A DNA stretch of 9,285 nt. It comes from an uncultured Kineothrix sp. (lineage in GTDB: Bacteria; Bacillota; Clostridia; Lachnospirales; Lachnospiraceae). This document shows positions 6,210 to 9,285 of this stretch, in pieces; within the stretch, counting starts at the first letter, position 1, and every line of letters begins with the position of its first letter. The notes under the pieces are model-generated. The model worked only from the letters and a program-made list of their open reading frames with translations. It was not told where the DNA came from and did no database searches. The position numbers and the translations under genes are program-made. The DNA lies in contig CAJUMD010000127.1 of assembly GCA_910587275.1 (NCBI GenBank), positions 1 to 9,285 on the forward strand. The letters are read 5' to 3'.

Positions 6210-6226
6210 ATGCATGAAATGCATTT
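6210..6226. promoter_or_regulatory. Paired ATGCAT palindromes in the divergent spacer (candidate operator)
   Basis: ATGCAT occurs at 6210-6215 and 6219-6224 with GAA between. The second copy lies within a perfect 10-bp palindrome, AAATGCATTT (6217-6226). It lies 25-41 nt upstream of the minus-strand gene's start and roughly 145 nt upstream of the recQ start. The position suits an operator, but no regulator is identified. I found no convincing -35/-10 pair for either gene in the 6186-6369 spacer. Confidence 0.35.
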
Positions 6227-6369
6227 GGTTTTCATGTTCGGTTAAAGTATGTGGGATTTTGTGAAAAATATGTATGCTTCCGTAAAAACAGGGATTCTTC
6301 CCGGAAAAAACAGGCAGCAAAAAAATGAAAAAGAAAAATGACGGAAAAACCAGGAAAGGAAGCGGCAAT

Positions 6370-8235
6370 ATGCGTGAGGCAGGAAAAGTTTTAAAACAAT
6401 ATTTCGGGTATGATTCCTTTCGGGAGGGACAGGAGGAACTGGTGGAAAGCATACTGTCCGGACAGGATACGTTTGGGATTATGCCGACGGGGGCAGGTAA
6501 ATCCATTTGTTTCCAGATTCCTGCGCTGATGCTTCCGGGGATAACGCTTGTCATTTCGCCGTTGATATCCTTAATGAAGGATCAGGTGGAGGGGCTGAAC
6601 CAGGCAGGGGTACACGCGGCTTACTTAAACAGCTCCCTGACGGCGGGGCAGTACGTGAAAGCCCTTGGATTTGCGAAGGAAGGGCGGTATAAGATTATAT
6701 ATGTGGCGCCGGAGCGGCTGGTAACGGACGGTTTTTTGGATTTTGCAAGACAGGCGGATATTTCCATGCTGGTGGTGGACGAGGCGCACTGCGTATCCCA
6801 GTGGGGGCAGGATTTCCGCCCCAGCTATTTAAAAATCGTGGAGTTTATCGGAAAACTTCCGGTAAGGCCGGTAATCAGCGCCTTTACGGCGACGGCGACG
6901 AAGGAAGTGCGGGATGATATCATCGATATCCTGCTTTTGCAGAACCCGAAGGTGGTGACGACGGGATTTGACCGTCCCAATCTTTATTTTGCGGTACAGT
7001 CCCCGAAGGATAAATATGCGTCCATGAAGAATTATCTGGAACTGCATCCGCGGCAGAGCGGCATTGTGTACTGCCTGACGAGGAAATACGTGGAGGAAGT
7101 ATGGGAACGGCTGCAGGCGGACGGCTTTTCGGTAACGAAATACCATGCGGGGCTGACGGACAGGGAACGGAAAGACAATCAGGAGGATTTTATTTACGGC
7201 AGGTCGGAAATCATGGTGGCGACCAATGCTTTCGGTATGGGAATCGATAAGTCCGACGTGCGGTTTGTGGTGCATTATAACATGCCGAAAAACATGGAAA
7301 GTTATTACCAGGAGGCAGGGCGTGCCGGACGGGACGGGGAAGCGGCGGAATGCATCCTGCTTTACGGCGGGCAGGATGTGGTGACGAACCAGTTTTTTAT
7401 AGACAATAACAGGGACAACCAGGAATTGGACGAGGTGAGCCGGAGGATGGTGGCGGAACGGGACAGGGACCGTCTTCGGAAAATGACGTTTTACTGTTTC
7501 ACGAACGAATGCCTGCGGGACTATACGCTGCGGTATTTCGGGGAATACGGCAGTAATTACTGCGGCAACTGTTCCAACTGCCTGACCCAGTTTGAGAACG
7601 TGGACGTGACGGAGACCGCAAAGGGCATCATCGGGTGTGTGGAAAGCTCCCGCCAGCGGTTTGGTACGAACGTCATCATCGACACGGTGCACGGGGCGAA
7701 CACGGCGAAGATACGCGGGTACCGCATGGATGCAAATCCCCATTACGGGGAACTTGCGAAGGTGCCGGTATTCCGGCTGCGGCAGGTAATGAACCACTTA
7801 CAGTTGTACGGGTATCTGCGGGTGACGGCGGATGAATATGCCGTCGTGAAGCTGACGGAAAATTCGGGGGCGGTGCTTTCCGGGGAGGAAACGGTGGTCA
7901 TGAAACTGGCAAAGGAACAGGAGCATCCTGCAAAAACCGGCAGCAGGGAAGAAAAGGCAAAGAAAAACCGCAGGGACATGGCGGCAGGATTTTCCAGGGA
8001 AGAATTTACGCAGCAGGAGGAAACGCTGTTTGAACGGCTGCGGGCGCTGCGGACGGAAATTGCAAGGGAGGAAGGAGTCCCCCCCTATATTGTTTTTTCC
8101 GATAAGACGCTGGTACATATGTGTGTGGTAAAACCGGCTACCAGGGAGGATATGCTGACCGTCTCCGGTGTCGGTGAGTTCAAATACGAAAAATACGGGG
8201 AGCGGTTTCTCCTGTGCGTGCAGGGGGAGGTATAG
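6370..8235 (+). CDS. recQ: ATP-dependent DNA helicase RecQ
   Basis: The protein has 621 residues from the ATG at 6370. It unwinds DNA 3'-to-5' in recombination and repair. The helicase core begins with LKQYFGYDSFREGQEE (8-23). Walker A is PTGAGKS (39-45), motif II is DEAH (137-140), SAFTATAT (170-177) is motif III, and ATNAFGMGIDK (284-294) with QEAGRAGRDG (314-323) are motifs V and VI. The RQC zinc site uses C381, C398, C401 and C404, followed by a winged helix (about 410-500). A charged linker (about 512-545) leads to a C-terminal HRDC domain (about 546-621). This is a complete long-form RecQ. The start at 6370 has AAAGGAAG at 6355-6362 and places the family's usual N-terminus first. An in-frame ATG at 6325 would add 15 lysine-rich residues but has no ribosome site. 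Confidence 0.97.
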   Translation: MREAGKVLKQYFGYDSFREGQEELVESILSGQDTFGIMPTGAGKSICFQIPALMLPGITLVISPLISLMKDQVEGLNQAGVHAAYLNSSLTAGQYVKALGFAKEGRYKIIYVAPERLVTDGFLDFARQADISMLVVDEAHCVSQWGQDFRPSYLKIVEFIGKLPVRPVISAFTATATKEVRDDIIDILLLQNPKVVTTGFDRPNLYFAVQSPKDKYASMKNYLELHPRQSGIVYCLTRKYVEEVWERLQADGFSVTKYHAGLTDRERKDNQEDFIYGRSEIMVATNAFGMGIDKSDVRFVVHYNMPKNMESYYQEAGRAGRDGEAAECILLYGGQDVVTNQFFIDNNRDNQELDEVSRRMVAERDRDRLRKMTFYCFTNECLRDYTLRYFGEYGSNYCGNCSNCLTQFENVDVTETAKGIIGCVESSRQRFGTNVIIDTVHGANTAKIRGYRMDANPHYGELAKVPVFRLRQVMNHLQLYGYLRVTADEYAVVKLTENSGAVLSGEETVVMKLAKEQEHPAKTGSREEKAKKNRRDMAAGFSREEFTQQEETLFERLRALRTEIAREEGVPPYIVFSDKTLVHMCVVKPATREDMLTVSGVGEFKYEKYGERFLLCVQGEV

Positions 8236-8236
8236 G

Positions 8237-8344
8237 ATGAGGAAAAATAAGGAAGAATATACGAAAGGAAAAAAGAAAGAGGAGCGTTATGGAAGCCAGA
8301 ACGAAAATAAATATACAATGGAAACCCCTTGGGATGGAAGATGA
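8237..8344 (+). CDS. Possible 35-residue leader ORF overlapping the DUF2156 start
   Basis: An ATG 1 nt after the recQ stop opens 35 codons, ending in TGA at 8342-8344, in a different frame from the DUF2156 gene. GGGGGAGG at 8223-8230 stands 6 nt before it, a stronger-looking site than the one at 8280-8284 for the next gene. The peptide is Lys/Glu-rich (MRKNKEEYTKGKKKEE) and matches nothing I know. It might couple translation of the downstream gene to recQ, or be chance in a purine-rich stretch. Confidence 0.25.
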   Translation: MRKNKEEYTKGKKKEERYGSQNENKYTMETPWDGR

Positions 8345-9221
8345 GGGGATAATCAACCATTATTACCGTATGGAGCCGGTAAGGAACTGTGAATTTACGT
8401 TCGCCAACAATTATTTATGGGCGCCTTTTTACGGCATCCGCTATGCGGTGGTGGAGGACATGCTGGTTTTTCTTTCCGATGAGGCCAATATGTCGGTGAG
8501 CTGCCCGCTTGGCATGGCGGACTTTAAGAAAACCGTGGATACACTGCTTGAGTATTTTTCGGAGCGGGGGAAGCCTTTTAAAATGCATTTGGTATCCCCG
8601 AAACAGTTTGAGGAGTTGGAGCGGCTCTATCCGGGAAGGTTCCGGGTGGAATATGACAGGGATGCGGCGGATTATGTGTATGAGTCACAACGGCTGATCT
8701 CCCTTGCGGGAAAGAAGCTGCACGGGAAAAGGAACCATATCAACCGTTTCAAGGAAAATTACCCGGACTGGCGCTATGAGAAAATAACGGATGAAAATGT
8801 GGCGGAATGCCTGGAAATGGCGGAAGAATGGCGAATACAGAATGACTGTGCCCAAAGGGGGGAAAAGCATAAGGAATTCTGCGTCACCGTAAATGCGTTA
8901 AAGAACTTAAAGGAACTGAAACTGCAGGGCGGGCTGGTCCGTGCGGGAGGAAGGGTAGTGGCATTTTCCATCGGGGAACCGTGCGGGGAAGACATGTTCG
9001 TCGTGCATATTGAAAAAGCGTTTGCGGACGTGCAGGGTGCTTATCCCATTATCAACCAGCAGTTTGTGGAGCATGAGGCTGCCGGGTACCGGTATATCAA
9101 CCGGGAGGAAGACACGGGGGAGGAGGGACTGCGCAGGGCGAAGCTCTCTTACGACCCGGCATTCCTGATGGAGAAGGGGCTGGTGACGGAAAAGGAACGG
9201 GAATGGGCTGCGGAAGGATAA
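8289..9221 (+). CDS. DUF2156 protein, LPG-synthase C-terminal-like (putative aminoacyltransferase)
   Basis: The protein has 310 residues. It matches the DUF2156/phosphatidylglycerol lysyltransferase C-terminal family, a tandem GNAT-like fold. Conserved stretches are GKKLHGKRNHINRF (141-154), a typical lysine/arginine-rich signature, then HIEKAFADVQGAYPIINQQF (240-259), and YINREEDTGEEGLRRAKLSY (269-288). In full-length MprF this domain moves lysine from lysyl-tRNA to phosphatidylglycerol. Here there are no membrane helices, so it is a soluble stand-alone version, common in Clostridia, and its acceptor is unknown. It probably uses an aminoacyl-tRNA or a related donor, which is inference. Its start has AGGAG at 8280-8284 with a short 4-nt spacing. 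It follows recQ by 53 nt with no promoter or terminator between, so the two are likely co-transcribed. Confidence 0.88.
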   Translation: MEARTKINIQWKPLGMEDEGIINHYYRMEPVRNCEFTFANNYLWAPFYGIRYAVVEDMLVFLSDEANMSVSCPLGMADFKKTVDTLLEYFSERGKPFKMHLVSPKQFEELERLYPGRFRVEYDRDAADYVYESQRLISLAGKKLHGKRNHINRFKENYPDWRYEKITDENVAECLEMAEEWRIQNDCAQRGEKHKEFCVTVNALKNLKELKLQGGLVRAGGRVVAFSIGEPCGEDMFVVHIEKAFADVQGAYPIINQQFVEHEAAGYRYINREEDTGEEGLRRAKLSYDPAFLMEKGLVTEKEREWAAEG

Positions 9222-9285
9222 GGATAACGGCAACTAGTACATCGAATAATAATTAACTGGCTATATCTCCATTTGATTTTATGCC

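Noticed and set aside
5954..6235. 93-codon minus-strand open frame over the short gene
   Set aside because: It has no ribosome site at its start, and the alternative frame with a near-ideal site (6185-6027) explains the region better.
6829..7797. 322-codon open frame antisense to recQ
   Set aside because: It lies wholly inside a confident recQ gene, lacks any family motif, and is the usual long shadow frame seen opposite purine-rich codons.

Overview
The window looks like the left end of an assembled contig from a low-to-mid-GC Firmicute, most likely a gut Clostridia/Lachnospiraceae member. The reasons are AGGAGG-type ribosome sites about 8 nt from most starts, sigma-A-like promoters, and protein types common in that group: an AraC-type GyrI-like effector domain, DUF2200/DUF1801 proteins, an MSHDMRTP-type hybrid kinase and a soluble DUF2156 protein. 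The taxon is inferred from style, not from a marker gene. Bases 1-20 match the end of the Illumina TruSeq read-2 adapter and are probably not genomic.

Left part (21-1074): the effector-binding domain of a GyrI-like/AraC-type regulator, possibly the 3' part of a longer gene, is followed 1 nt later by a PaaI-like hotdog thioesterase. A 211-base gap holds a very good promoter (TTTACA-17-TATAAT). This promoter appears to drive a tightly packed run of four genes (1286-3737): a DUF2200/zinc-site/DUF1801 fusion, a GNAT acetyltransferase, a HIT-family nucleotide hydrolase/transferase and endonuclease III (nth). These look like small housekeeping genes, and only nth has a well-defined job (oxidised pyrimidine repair).

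Middle (3738-5950): an extended -10 promoter precedes a soluble hybrid histidine kinase with two PAS-like sensor regions, HisKA, HATPase and a C-terminal receiver, but no membrane segment and no output domain. It ends at a perfect 16-bp inverted repeat that probably terminates transcription from both sides.

Right part (5951-9285): a 52-codon gene on the minus strand, with an excellent ribosome site, faces the kinase and is divergent from recQ. recQ is a full-length RecQ helicase (helicase core, zinc site, winged helix, HRDC). It is followed after 53 nt by a DUF2156 protein resembling the catalytic domain of phosphatidylglycerol lysyltransferase. The last 64 bases hold no gene that I can see.

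I see no CRISPR array, tRNA, rRNA, insertion sequence or phage gene. This is mostly ordinary chromosomal sequence. The items most worth a second look are the adapter, the short minus-strand gene, the DUF2200-DUF1801 fusion and the divergent spacer with its paired ATGCAT sites.
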